Shown piece after piece: positions 1 to 11,939 of a stretch of 64,000 nucleotides of DNA. Source of the DNA: Chamaelirium japonicum. Lineage: Eukaryota > Streptophyta > Magnoliopsida > Liliales > Melanthiaceae. A model generated the notes under the pieces. That model had not been told where the DNA came from and made no database searches. It worked only from the letters and a program-made list of their open reading frames with translations. The DNA lies in contig CANTAL010000023.1 in NCBI GenBank assembly GCA_947650365.1, positions 813,501 to 877,500 of the forward strand, written 5' to 3'. The translations under genes were made by a program, and so were the position numbers. The stretch's first letter is position 1; each line of letters begins with the position of its first letter.

Positions 1-541
1 ATCGAAGACAAAAGAGAAGGAAGAAGAGAAAAGATAACGGAGAGATAAATGAAGTAAGAAGAGAGAAAAAGTCCTGTTTCAGTCCATTAGCCACGGGTAT
101 AGGTGTAAAGTAATAAGGAATCTAAATTCCAAAACTCCACTGCTCAATATTTATACGACCCCTTTAGGGTGGGGCATGTTTGATGGCTCTTTCTTTTTCT
201 CATCTTATAATACGTTATCAGTATGAACAAGTCGAGCCTAGCCGATCAGTCACAAGAAAATAGAAAGAGAAATAAAGATAGACGAGAGAGAAGTAGAGAG
301 AAGAGAACGAAAAGATAAACGAAGAGAGAAGAGATAAGAAGTTCTTCTCCAGCCATTGGCCACGGGTATAGGTGTGAAGTAAGATAAAATCTAAATTCCA
401 GAACTCTACAGAAGAGAGAGAAGAAGAGAGAAGAGAATGGAGAGTTAAATAAAGAGAGAAGAAAGAAGAAGTCATGCTCTAGTTTATTGGCCACGGGTAT
501 AGGTGTGAAGTAATAAGGAATCTAATTTCCAAAACTCCACT
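1..541 (+). repeat. Forward-oriented repeat units (LTR-like module, GA tract, B block)
   Basis: The window opens inside a GA tract. It then runs through a B block (about 82-145), the TATA-to-end part of the LTR-like module (about 150-212), a diverged primer-site-like string CGTTATCAGTATGAA (213-227) and two further GA-tract/B-block pairs. It ends at the recurrent junction ACTCCACTT|TTGTCTTCG near 541-550, where direction flips. This stretch aligns with 50266-50800 further along the window. No coding capacity is visible. Confidence 0.8.
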
Positions 542-2627
542 TTTGTCTTCGTTTCTCTCTCTATTTTCTTACGACTAGTTGGCTGGGCTCGATATGTTCG
601 TACTGATAACATATTATGAGATGGGAGAAAGAGAGAGCCGTCAAATGTACCCCACCCTAAAGGGGTCATATATTATTTATAGGGTAAGTATTATGAGATG
701 GAAGAAAGAGGGAGCCGTGAAACATGCCCAAACCTAAAGGGGTCATATATTATTTATAGGTTAAGCTTACTTAGGGCCTAAGCAATCTATAGAAAACCCT
801 AATCTATGAGAGAAGAGAGAAGAGAATGGGGAGATTTAATTATATTATTGAGAAGTAGAGTTTTGGAATTTAGATTCTTTCTTACTTCACACCTATACCC
901 ATGGCCAATGAACTAGAGCAGGACTTCTTCTCTCTTCTCTCTTTGTTTATCTTTCTATTTTCTTATAACTGGTTGGTTGGGCTCAATATGTTCATGCTGA
1001 TAACTTGTTCTGAGACAGAAGAAAGAAATAGTCGTTAAACTTTTCCCACCCTAAAGGGGTCGTATATTATTTATAGGGTAAATATACTTAGGGCCTAAGC
1101 AATCTATGGGAAACCCTAATCCACGCGAGAAGAGAGAAGAGAAAAGAGATAGAAGAGAACAAAGTGATTTAATTATATTATTAAGAAGTGGAGTTTTGGA
1201 ATTTAGATTCCTTCTTACTTTACACAAATACCCGTGGCCAATGGACTGGAACAAGACTTCTTCTTTCTTCTCTTTTTATTTATTTCTCCGTTATCTTCTC
1301 TCTTCTTCTCTCTCATCTATGGAGTTTCATAATTTAGATTTCTTCTTACTTCACACCTATGCCAATGGCCAATGGATTGGAACAGAACTTCTTCTCTTTT
1401 CGTTTATCTCTCCATTCCCTTTGTTCTTCTCCACTCTCTTCTGTTTTCGTTTCTGTCTCTATTTTCATGTGACTGGTCGACTGGGCTCGATATGTTCGTG
1501 CTGATAATGTATTATGAGATAGAAGATTGCTTATTTATTTTATTTATTTCGATCGGATGGCTGTCCATCATTAGATCTCTCTTATGGATTAGGGTTTCCC
1601 ATAGATTGCTTAGGCTCTAAGTAAGCTTACCCTATAAATATTTAACTTATTTAATTAATTATCGCCATGGGTATAGGTATGAAGTAAGAAGGTATCTAAA
1701 TTCCAAAACTCTACTTCTTAATAATATCATCTCAACGTTATTATGATTATCATAGTAATATTACTATAATTTTTTTAATTAAATTAATCGTTTAAAATTA
1801 AGAGAGTTTTTGAATTTACTATGATAATCGTAATAATGTTGAGATGATACTATTGAGAAGTAGAGTTTTGGAATTTAGATTCATTCTTACTTTACACCTA
1901 TACCCATGGCCAATGGACTGGTGCAGAACTTCTTCTCTTTTCTCTTTTCGTTTATCTCTCCATTCTCTTCTCTCTTCCTCTCTCTCTTCTGTCTTCGTTT
2001 CTCTCTCCGTTTTCTTGTGACTGGTCGGGTGGGCTCGATATGTTCGTACTAATAACGTGTTGTGAGATGAGAGAAAGATAGAGTCGTCAAATGTGCCCCA
2101 CCCTAAAAGGGTCGTATAAATATTAAGAAGTAAAGTTTTGGAATTTAGATTCCTTCTAACTTCATACCTATACCCGTGGCCAATGGACTGGAGCAGGACA
2201 TCTTCTCTCTTCTCTTTTTGTTTATCTCTCCGTTCTCTTCTCTTTTCTTCTTTCTCTTCTATCTTTTTTCCTCTCTCTACTTTCTTGTGACTGGTCGGCT
2301 AGGGTAGACATGTTCGTGCTGATAACGTATTATGAGATGGAAGAAATAGAGCGATGTTAAATATGCCCCACACTAAAGGGGTTATATAAATATTGAGAAG
2401 CAGAGTTTTGGAATTTAGATTCCTTCTTACTTTATGTCTATACCCATGGCTAATGGACTGGAGCAGGACTTCTTTTCTCTTCTCTTATAATTTATTTCTC
2501 CGTTCTCTTCTCTCTTCTCCTCTTTCTTCTGTCTTTGTTTCTCTTTCTATTTTATTATGACTGGTCGGCTGAGCTTGACATGTTCGTGCTGATAACGTGT
2601 TGTGAGATGGGATAAAGAGAGTTATCA
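542..2627 (-). repeat. Reverse-oriented repeat units with one AT-rich inverted-repeat element
   Basis: Successive reverse units are marked by the string GTGCTGATAAC and its variants near 601, 996, 1500, 2045, 2319 and 2589. The last three are 270-274 bp apart, which defines the short unit. A partial tandem copy of the LTR end lies at about 645-735 (the junction reads GGGTAAGTATTATGAGATGG). Around 1525-1720 the direction briefly reverses, with a truncated forward LTR (about 1549-1640) and a forward B block leading into the AT-rich element at 1721-1857. Confidence 0.8.
1721..1857. repeat. Short AT-rich element with long terminal inverted repeats (MITE-like)
   Basis: The left end reads TATCATCTCAACGTTATTA and the right end is its near-exact reverse complement, TAATAATGTTGAGATGATA. 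The inverted repeats extend about 38 bp on each side around an A/T-rich centre. The flanking B blocks are also inverted relative to each other, so the element sits at the centre of a larger palindrome of roughly 1660-1925. The related copy is at 52134-52266. No transposase is encoded. Whether this is a true MITE or only the core of a palindrome cannot be settled here, because no independent target duplication can be defined. Confidence 0.65.
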
Positions 2628-4394
2628 CGGATATAGGTGTGAAGTAAGAAAGAATCTAAATTCCAAAACTCTACTTCTTATTAATATAATTAAATCTCTT
2701 TGTTCTCTTCTATCTTCTTCCATGGATTAGGGTTTTTTATATATTGCTTAGGCCCTAAGTATGCTTACCCTATAAATAATATATGACCTCTTTAGGGTAG
2801 GGCACATTTGACGGTTCTCTCTTTTTCCCATCTCACAACACTTACCCTATAAATAATATATGACCCATTTAGGGTGGGGCATGTTTGACGGCTTTCTCCT
2901 TCTCCCATCACACAATACGTTATCAGCACGAACATGTCGTGCCCAGCTGACCAGTTGCAAGGAAACGGAGAGAGAAACGAAGACAGAATTAGAGTTTTGG
3001 AATTTAGCTTCTTTCTTACTTCACACCTATACCCATGGCCAATGGACTGGAGCAGGACTTCTTCTCTCTTCCCTCTTTATTTATCTCTCTATTCTTTTCT
3101 CTCTTCTTCTCTCTCTTTATTGGAGTTTTGTAATTTAGATTCCTTCTTACTTCACACCTATACTAGTAGCTAATGGACTGGAGCAGGGCTTCTTCTCTCT
3201 TCTCTCTTCTCTCTTTGTTTATCTCTCCATTCTCTTCTCTATTTTCTGTCTTTGTTTCTCTCTCCATTTTATTGTGACGGAGAGATAAATAAAAAGAGAA
3301 GAGAGAAGTAGTCCTGCTCTAGTCCTTTGACCACGGGTATAGATGTGAAGTAAGAAGGAATCTAAATTCTAAAACTCTACTTCTGTCTTCATGTCTCTCT
3401 TTGTTTTCTTATGACTAGTCGGCTAGGCTCAACATGGTCGTGCTAATAACGTGTTATGTGATGGAAGAAAGAGATAGCCATCAAACGTGCCCCACCCTAA
3501 TGGGGTCGTATAAATATTGAGAAGTGGAGTTTTGGAATTTAGATTTGTTCGTACTTCACATCTATACCCGTGGCTAATGAACTGGAGTAGGACTTCTTAT
3601 CTCTTCTCTCTTCGTTTATCTTTCTATTCTCTTCTCTTTTCTTTTCTCTCTTCTGTCTTGGTTTTTCTCTTTATTTTCTTGTGACTGGTCGGTTGGGCTC
3701 GATATGTTCATGCTGATAACGTGTTGTCAGAAGAGAAAAGAAAAGAGAAGAGAATTGAGAGATAAATAAAGAGAGAAGAGATAAGAAGCCCTACTCCAGT
3801 CCATTCGCCATGGGTATTAGTGTGAAGTAAAAAGGAATCTAAATTCCAAAACTCCACTGCTTAATAATATAATTAAATCTCTCCATTCTCTTCTCTCTTC
3901 TCCTATGGATTAGGTTTTCCCATAGATTTTTTAGGCCCTAAGTAAGCTTACCCTATAAATAATATATGACCCCTTTAGGGTGAGGTATGTTTAATGACTC
4001 TCTTTTTCTTCCATCTCACAACATGTTATCAGCACGAACATGTCAAGCCCAGCCGACCAATTGCAAGAAAATGGAGAGAAAAACAAAAACAGAAGTGAAG
4101 TTTTGAAATTTAGATTCCTTTTTACTTCACACCTATACCCGTAGGCAATGGACTGGAGCAGGACTTATTCTCACTTCTTTCTTTATTTATCTCTCCGTTC
4201 TTTTCTTTGGTATTCTCTCTTCTTTGTCTTTATTTCTCTCTCCGTTTTCTTACAACTGGTCAGTTAGGCTCGACATGTTCGTGCTGATAATGTGTTATAA
4301 GATGGGAGAAAGAGAGAGCCGTCAGACGTGCCCCACCCTAAAGGGGTCGTAAATTATTTATAGGGTAAGCTTACTTAGGGACTAAACAATCTAT
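2628..4394. repeat. Repeat units with frequent direction changes
   Basis: Forward segments are about 2628-2990, 3275-3378 and 3727-4093. Reverse segments are about 2990-3275, 3378-3727 and 4093-4394. At 2762-2918 two copies of the TATA-to-end part of the LTR-like module stand in tandem, joined as CACAACACTTACCCTATAAA. Flips at about 2990, 3378 and 4093 use the same junction, GACAGAAG|TGGAGTTTTGG or its reverse complement. The segment up to about 3900 matches 62576-64000. Confidence 0.75.
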
Positions 4395-4606
4395 ATGAAA
4401 CCTAAAATAATTTTAAAATAGTATCATGTCAACATCTAAATATATTAAATGGTTATTTGAATTAATAAAATGGACAGGAGTAGGACTTCAATAATTTAAA
4501 AACCAAATAGAATATCTCAATATATATCAAATAAATATTTATAATAATTAAGTAATTAAGTAGAATAGACTTATATTTTATATTATAAATGAAGACATAA
4601 TTGTTA
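4395..4606. other. AT-rich spacer, not recognised elsewhere in the window
   Basis: A reverse LTR-like module ends near 4395. It is followed by about 210 bp of A/T-rich sequence with no B block, GA tract or LTR module apart from a short echo GGACAGGAGTAGGACTTC (about 4471-4488). A trace of the AT-element motif (AGTATCATGTCAACAT) appears near 4421. I see no gene or RNA in it. It may be a decayed AT-rich element. Confidence 0.45.
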
Positions 4607-7600
4607 AGAGAATAGAGAGATAAACAAAGATAGAAGAGAAAAGAAGTCATGCTACAGTCCATTAGCCATGAATATAGGTGTGAAGTAAGAAGGAATCTAA
4701 ATTGCAAAACTACATAGAAAAGAGAAAAGAAGATAGAAGAGAATGGAGAGATAAATAAAGACAGAAGATAGAAGAAGTCCTACTCCAGTCCATTGGCCAC
4801 GGGTATAGGTGTGAAGTAAGAAGGAATCTAAATTCCAAAAATCAACTTCTGTCTTTGTTTCTCTCTCCGTTTTCATACAACTGGTCCGTTGGGTTCGACA
4901 TGTTTGTACTGATAACGTGTTGTGAGATGGGAGAAAGAGAGAGGCGTCAAATGTGCCCCACCATAACGGGGTCGTATATATATTGAGAAGTTGATTTTGG
5001 AATTTAGATTCCTTCTTACTTAACATCTATACCCGTGGCCAATGGACTAGACTAGGTCTTCTTCTATCTCTTCTCTCTCCATTCTCTTCTATCTTTTTCT
5101 ATGGATTTGGGTTTCCTATAGATTACTTAGGCCCTAAGTAAGCTTACCTTATAAATAATATATGACCCCTTTAGTGTGGGGCATGTTTGATGGCTCTCTC
5201 TTTCTCCCATCTCGTAATACATTATCAGCACGAACATATCGAGCCCAGTCAACCAGTCATAAAAAACAAAGACAGAAGAGAGAGAAGAAAAGAGAAGAGA
5301 ACGGAGAGATAAACGAAGAGAGAAGAGAGAAGAAATCCTACTATAGTCCATTCATCATGGGTATAGGTTTGAAGTAAGAAGGAATCTAAATTCTAAAACT
5401 CTACTTCTCAATAATATTATCTCAATGTTATTATGATTATCATAGTAAATTCCAAAACTCCCTTCATTTTAATTAAATAATTAACTTAATTAAAAAAATT
5501 ATAGTAACATTATCAGCCCGAAAAGAGAAAAAGTCCTGCTCAAGTCCATTAGCCACGGGTATAGGTGTGAAGTAAGAAGGAATCTAAATTTCAAAACTCC
5601 ACTTCTCAATATTTATACGACCCTTTTAGGGTGGGGCATGTTTGACGACTCTCTTTCTTCCATATCACAATATATTATCAGTGCAAACATGTCGAGCCTA
5701 GCCTACCAGTCACAAGAAAATAGAGAGAGAAACGAAGATAGAAAAAAGAGAAGGAGAGAGAAAATAAAATGGAGAGAGAAACAAAGACAGAAGAGAGAGA
5801 AGGGAATGAAGAGATAAACGAAAAGAGAAGAAAGAAGAAGTCATGTTCCAGTCCATTGGCTACGGGTATAGGTATGAAGTAAGAAGTAATCTAAATTTCA
5901 AAACTCAACTTCTTAATATTTATATGACCCGTTTATGGTGTGGCATATTTGAAGGCTCTCTCTTTCTCCTATCTCACAACACGTTATCAGCACGAACATA
6001 TCAAGTCCAGCCGACCAATCACAAGAAAACGAAGCGAGAAATGAAGACAGAAGAGAGAGAAGAAGAGAAAAGAGAATAGAGAGATAAACAAAAGGAGAAG
6101 AGAGAAGAAGTCTTGCTCTAGTCTATTAGCCATAGGTATAGGTATGAAGTATGAAGGAATCTAAATTCCAAAACTCCACTTCTCAAAAATATAATTAATT
6201 CTCTCCATTCTCTTATCTCTTCTCCCATAGATTAGGGTTTCCCATAGATTGCTTAGGCCCTAAGTAAGCTTACCCTATAAATAATAAATAATATATGATC
6301 CCTTTAGGATGGGGCACGTTTGATAGCTCTCCCTTTCTCCCATCTCACAATATGTTATCAGCACGAACATGTCGAGCTCAGTCGACCAATCGTAAGAAAA
6401 CAGAAAAAGAAACAAAAACAGAAGTAGATTTTTGGAATTTAGATTCCTTCTTACTTCACACCTATATCTGTGGTCAAAGGACGGGAGCAGAACTACTTCT
6501 CTCTTTATTTATCTCTCCATTCTTTTCTCTCTTCTTCTCTTTCTTCTGTCTTTTTTTATCTATCAATTTTCTTTTGACTGGTCAACTGGGCTTGACATGT
6601 TCGTGCTGATAACATGTTATGAGATGGGAGAAAGAGAGAGCCGTTACATGTGCCCCACCCTAAAGGGCTCGTATAAATATTAAGAAGTAAAGTTTTGGAA
6701 TTTAGATTCCTTCTTACTTCACACCTATACCCGTGGCCAATGAACTAGAGTATGACTTCTTCTCTCTTTGTTTGTCTCTCCGTTCTCTTCTCTCTTTTTC
6801 TCTCTTTTTCGTCTTCGTTTCTTTCTCCATTTTCTAGTGACTGGTCAGTTAGGCTTGACATGTTCATGCTGATAACGTGTTGTGACGAGAGAAAAGAGAA
6901 CCAAATTAAAATAATTTAAATCTATCTAATTTTAATTCTAAATAGAAGTCTGTCCTTATTTTCTCTCTCTTCTGTGGAGTTTTGGAATTTAGATTCCTTA
7001 TTACATCAAATCTATACCCGTGGCCAATGGACTGGAGCAGGACTTCTTCTCTCTTTATTTATCTTTTTGTTCTCTTCTCTTTTCTTCTCTCTCTTCTTCT
7101 TTCTCTTCTCTCTTCTTCTCTCTCTTTTTTGGAGTTTTGGAATTCAGATTTCTTTTTACTTCATACCTATACCCGTGGCCAATGGACTAGGGCCTGACTT
7201 CTTATCCCCTTTTTTCTTCATTTATCTCTCCGTTCTTTTCTCTCTTCTATATAAATAATTTATTTAAATAATATAATTATTTAATTGAAAGAAAAACAAA
7301 GACAGAAGAGAGAGAAGAAGAGAGAAGAGAAAGGAAAGATAAATAAAGAGAGAAGACAGAAGAAGTCCGGCTCTAGTCTATTTGCAACGGGTAAAGGTCT
7401 GAAGTAAGAAAGAATCTAAATTCCAACACTACAAAGAAGAGGAGAGAAAAGAACGGAGAAATAAACAAAGACATAAGTAAGTTTTGGAATTTAGATTTCT
7501 TCTTACTTTACACCTATACCCATGGCCAATGGACTAGAGCAGGACTTCTTCTCTCTTCTCTCTTCATTTATCTCTCCTCTTATCTCTTCTCCTCTTTTCT

Positions 7601-8441
7601 GTGGAGTTTTGGAATTTAGATTCTTTCTTACTTCACACCTATACCTGTGGCCATTGAATTAGAGCAGGACTTCTTTTCTCTTCTATCTTCATTTATCTCT
7701 CTGTTCTCTTCTCTCTTCTTCTCTCTTTTCTGTCTTCGTTTCTGTCTTTATTTTCTTTCGACTGGTCGGCAGGGCTCGACATGTTTGTACAGATAACGTA
7801 TTGTGAGATAGGAGAAAGGCAGAGCCGTCAAACATGTCCCACCCTAAAGGGGTCGTATAAATATTAAGAAGTGAAGTTTTGGAATTTAGATTCCTTCTTA
7901 CTTCACATTTTTTTAATAATTAAATAATAATTAATTTAATTAAAATATTTATAGTAATATTACTATGATAATCATAATAATATTGAGATGATACTATTGA
8001 GAAATAGAGTTTTGGAATTTAGATTCCTTCTTACTTTACACTTATACCCGTGGCCAATGGACTGGAGTAGGACTTCTTCTCTATTTTTCTTTGTTTATCT
8101 CTTCATTCTCTTCTTTCTTTTTCTCTCTTCTGTCTTCGTTTTTCTCTTAATTTTCTTGGGACTGGTCGGCTGGGATCGATATGTTCGTGCTGATAACGTG
8201 TTTTGAGATGGGCAAAAAAAAAGAATGGAGATATTTAATAATATTATTAATAAGTAGAGTTTTCGAATTTAGATTCCTTCTTACTTCACACCTATACCTA
8301 TGGCCAATGGACTGGAGCATGACTTCTTCTCTCTTTTTTCTTCGTTTATCTATCCATTCTTTTCTCTCTCTTCTGCCTTCATTTCTCTCTCTGTTTTCTT
8401 GTGACTGGTCGGCTGGGCTTGATATGTTTGTGCTGGTAATG
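4607..8441. repeat. Repeat units, mixed direction, with AT-rich insertions
   Basis: Forward runs are about 4607-4850, 5090-6420 and 7286-7475, with primer-site-like strings near 5222, 5671, 5984 and 6352. Reverse runs are about 4850-5060, 6420-7245 and 7480-8441, with strings near 4905, 6603, 6864, 7791, 8181 and 8424. Three AT-rich pieces interrupt it. A truncated inverted-repeat element lies at 5408-5518, a small insertion at about 6899-6945, and the right half of an inverted-repeat element at 7905-7998. The GA tracts at 5718-5845 are among the longest purine runs here. Confidence 0.75.
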
Positions 8442-8609
8442 TATTATGAGATGGGAGAAAGAAAGAGTCATCAAACGTGCCCCACCCTAAAGGGGTTGTA
8501 TATTATTTATAGGGCAAGCTTACTTAGGGCCTAAGCAATCTACAGAAAACCCTGATCCTTGGGAGAGATCCGATGGGGGATATCCATCCGATCGAACGAT
8601 CGCATAACA
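8442..8609 (-). repeat. Full-length 168-bp LTR-like module
   Basis: On the minus strand it starts TGTTATGCGATCG and ends at the CATCTCATAATA position, next to the primer-site-like string. It contains a TATA box (TATAAATAATATA), the telo-box AGGGTTT, and a 13-bp near-palindrome CTTAGGCCCTAAG. The length of 168 bp is identical to the copies at 36133, 36847, 45116 and 49406. Short LTRs, a TG...CA boundary, a TATA box and an adjoining primer-site-like string fit a TRIM-type element. No coding internal region was found. Confidence 0.65.
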
Positions 8610-9403
8610 TTTGTAATATTTTAAATTTTTATAAAGATAAATATAAATTATATTTAAAGCAAAAAAATTCAGGTATGCCTCATCTTCCTTCTTTACTTTC
8701 TATTATTTAATTAATTTAATTAGTTTAATAAATTAAATTTTTAAATAATTAAATAAATATTTAATTATCTATATAATTAAATAACTAAATAATTTTAATA
8801 ATTTATTTATTATTTAAATATTAAAATAAATAAATATTTAATTAATTATTTAAGATAATATTAAATTATTTAAAAAATTATTTTATTTTCTATATATTCA
8901 AATAATTACATAATAATTTATTTTAATTATTATTTAGTTAATTATAAAATTATTTAATAATTAAATTATTTACTTGATTAATTAAATAATCTATTTAATA
9001 TATTTCTAAACTAAATAAGTTTTTAAATATTTAAATAATTAACTAATTATTTAATTATTTCATAATAAAATAATATTTTAAGAAATTTCTAATAAAATAA
9101 ATTAATAAAGTAATTATATAATTAAATAATTATTTTTTTCTTTAATAATTTAAATAATTTAATAGTTTCCTAATTTAATTATTTTATAATATAATAAAAA
9201 TAAATCAATAAAATAATAAATTTAATTAAATAAATAGATAATTAAATAATTAAATTAAATAATTAATTTACCAAAATCTTTATTATTATATTATTTAAAT
9301 TATTAAATTATTTAATAATTTAATAAATGATTAATTTAATTAAAAAAATTATAGTAACATTACTATGATAATTATAATAACGTTGAGATGATACTATTGA
9401 GAA
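8610..9403 (-). repeat. Long AT-rich element adjoining the LTR-like module
   Basis: About 790 bp of nearly pure A/T sequence built from words such as ATTTAATTAATT. One edge carries a conserved non-AT tag (GGTATGCCTCATCTTCCTTC, about 8671-8690) and abuts the LTR at 8609. The other edge ends with the terminal motif TAATAACGTTGAGATGATAC before a reverse B block. It has the same two edges, in opposite direction, as 15396-16278, 20741-21656 and 47185-48069. No ORF of note is present. Confidence 0.65.
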
Positions 9404-11900
9404 GTGGAGTTTTGAAATTTAGATTCCTTTTTACTTCACACTTATACCCGTGGCCAATGGACTGGAGCATGACTTCTTCGCTCTTCATTTATCTCTCCAT
9501 TCTCTTCTCTCTTCTTTTCTTTTTTCTGTGGAGTTTTGGAATTTAGATTCTTTCTTACTTCACACTTATACCTGTGGCCAATGGATTGGAGTAGGACTTC
9601 TTCTCTCTTCTCTCTTCGTTTATCTTTTTATTCTCTTCTCTCTTCTTCTCTGTTCTGTCTTCATATCTCTCTCCGTTTTCTTATGACTGGTCGGCTGGGC
9701 TTGAAATATTTATACTGATAATATATTGTGAGATGGGAGAATAAAAGGGCAGTCAAATGTGCCCCACCCTAAAGGGGTCGTATATTATTTATAGGGTAAG
9801 CTTACTTAGGGCCTAAGCAATCTATATGAAACCCTATTCTATGGGAGAAGAGAGAACAGAACGGAGAGATTTAATTATATTATTGAGAAGTAGAGTTTTG
9901 GAATTTAAATTCCTTCTTACTTCACACCTAGACCCCTCGCGAATGGACTAGAACAGGACTTCTCTCTTCTCCCTTTGTTTATCTCTCCATTCTCTTCTCT
10001 CTTCTACTCTCTCTTCTGTCGTCATTTCTCTCTCTGTTTTCTTATGACTGGTCGGCTGGGCTCGATATATTCGTGCTGATAACGTGTTATAAAATGGGAG
10101 AATACTTATTAATTTTATTTATTTTAATTAATATTTTTTTAAATATTATAAAGTATATTATTTTTTTAAATATTTAAATAGTATCATCTCAACGTTATGA
10201 TTTAAATATTTAATTATAAAATATTGCAAAATTATTAAATAATTTATATAAATTTATGATCATGAAAAATATTTTATTTCTCTTCTTCTCTCTTTATTTA
10301 TTTCTTTTTTCTCTTCTCTCTTCTTCTCTCTTCTTCTCTCTCTCTTCTGTGATCGTTTCTCGCTCTATTTTCTTTTGACTGGTCGACTGGGCTCGACATG
10401 TTCATGCTATAACGTATTGAGAGAAGTAAGAAGAGAGAAGAAGAGAGAAAAGAAATGAGAGATAAACGAAGAAACAAAAAGTTCTGCTCTAGTCTATTAG
10501 CCACGAGTATAGGTATAAAGTAAAAAGTAATCTAAATTTCAAAACTCTACTTCTCAATAATATAATTAAATCTCTTCGTTCTCTTCTCTCTTCTACTATG
10601 GATTAGGGTTTCCCATAGATTGCTTAGGCCCAAAGTAAGCTTACCCTTTAAATAATATACGACACTTTTAGGGTGGGGAATATTTGACGGCTCTCTATTT
10701 CTCCCATTTCATAATACGTTATCAGCACGAACAAATCGAGCCCATCCGACAAGTCACAAGAAAACAGAGAGAGAAACGAAGACAGAACAGAGAAAAGAAG
10801 AGAGAAGAGAATAAAGAGATGAATAAAGAGAGAAAAAAGAAGATGCCCTGCTCCAGTCCATTGGCCACGGGTATAGGTGTGACATAAGAAGGAATCTAAA
10901 TTCCAAAACTTCACTTCTCAATAATATAATTAAATTTCCCTATTTTCTTCTCTCTTCTCCCATAGATTAGGGTTTGATATAGATCGATTAGGCACTAACT
11001 AAGCTACCCTATAAATAATATATAACCCCTTTAGGGTGGGGCACGTTTGACGGTTCTCTCTTTCTCCCATCTCACAATACGTTATTAGTACGAATATGTT
11101 GAGCCCAGCCAACCAGTCGTAAGAAAACGAAGACAGAAGAGACTAAAAAAAAGAGAAAAGAACAGAGAGATAAATAAAGAGAGAAGAGATAAGATGTCCT
11201 GCTCTATTCTATTGACCATGAGTATAGGTGTGAAGTAAGAAGGAATCTAAATTTCAAAACTCCACTTTTGTCTTTGTTTTTCTCTCCATTTTCTTACGAC
11301 TGGTCGGCTGGGCTTGACATGTTCGTGCAGATAACGTGTTATGAAATGGGAGAAAGAGAGAGTCGTCAAACATACCCCACCCTAAAGAGGTCGTATATTA
11401 TTTATAGGGTAAGCTTACTAAGGGACTAAGCAATCTATAGGAAACTCTAATCTATGCGAGAAGAGAGAAGAGAATGGAGAGATTAATTATATTATTGAGA
11501 AGTGGAGTTTTAGTATTTAGATTCCTTCTTACTTCACATCTATACCCGTGGCCAATGGACTGCATCAGGACTTCTTCTCTCTTTTCTCTTCGTTTATCTC
11601 TCTGTCATCTTCTCTCTTCTTTTCTCTCTTCTGTCATCGTTTCTATCTCTGTTTTTTTGTCTCGCCTGGGCACGATATGTTCGTGTTGATAACGTGTTGT
11701 GAGATGGGAGAAAGAGAGGTCCATCACATGTGCTGCACCCTAAAGAGGTCATATAAATATTAAGAAGTAGAGTTTTTGAATTTAGATTCCTTCTTACTTT
11801 ACACCTATACCAGTGGCGAATAGACTGGAGTAAGACTTCTACTATCTTCCCTTTTCATTTATTTCTTTATTCTCTTTTCTCTTTTATCTTTGTATCTGTC
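9404..11900. repeat. Repeat units with a second-type AT-rich element
   Basis: Reverse units run to about 10420, with primer-site-like strings near 9711, 10073 and 10405. Forward units run about 10420-11268, with strings at 10717 and 11080 spaced 363 bp, which is the long unit. Reverse units resume to 11900, with strings at 11325 and 11688. At about 10095-10290 an AT-rich element carries ATATTATAAAGTATAT and the motif AGTATCATCTCAACGTTATG. Related copies are at 14513-14690, 19880-20052 and 51807-51943. Confidence 0.75.
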
Positions 11901-11939
11901 TTAATTAAATAATTATATTATTTAATTAAATTATTTAGG
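11901..11939. repeat. Short AT palindrome at a direction switch
   Basis: The core TTAATTAAATAATTATATTA is followed by its near reverse complement, giving a hairpin-capable A/T sequence. Reverse units end and forward units begin here. The same sequence recurs at 17288-17324. Confidence 0.6.

Noticed and set aside
1106-1504. Hydrophobic, leucine/serine-rich peptides that look like membrane proteins
   Set aside because: The apparent membrane segments are translations of CTCTCTTCT-type repeats. There is no conserved start and no codon-position bias.
1721-1857. Stowaway or Tourist MITE
   Set aside because: The inverted repeat GTATCATCTCAACG does not match the terminal sequences I know for those families. 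The flanking TA or TTA cannot be called a target duplication because the flanks are inverted copies of each other.
8610-9403. A/T-rich regions as matrix-attachment regions, origins or organellar DNA
   Set aside because: They share ends and edge tags with one another and behave as repeat elements. No organellar gene or tRNA is present. Base composition alone does not support an origin.
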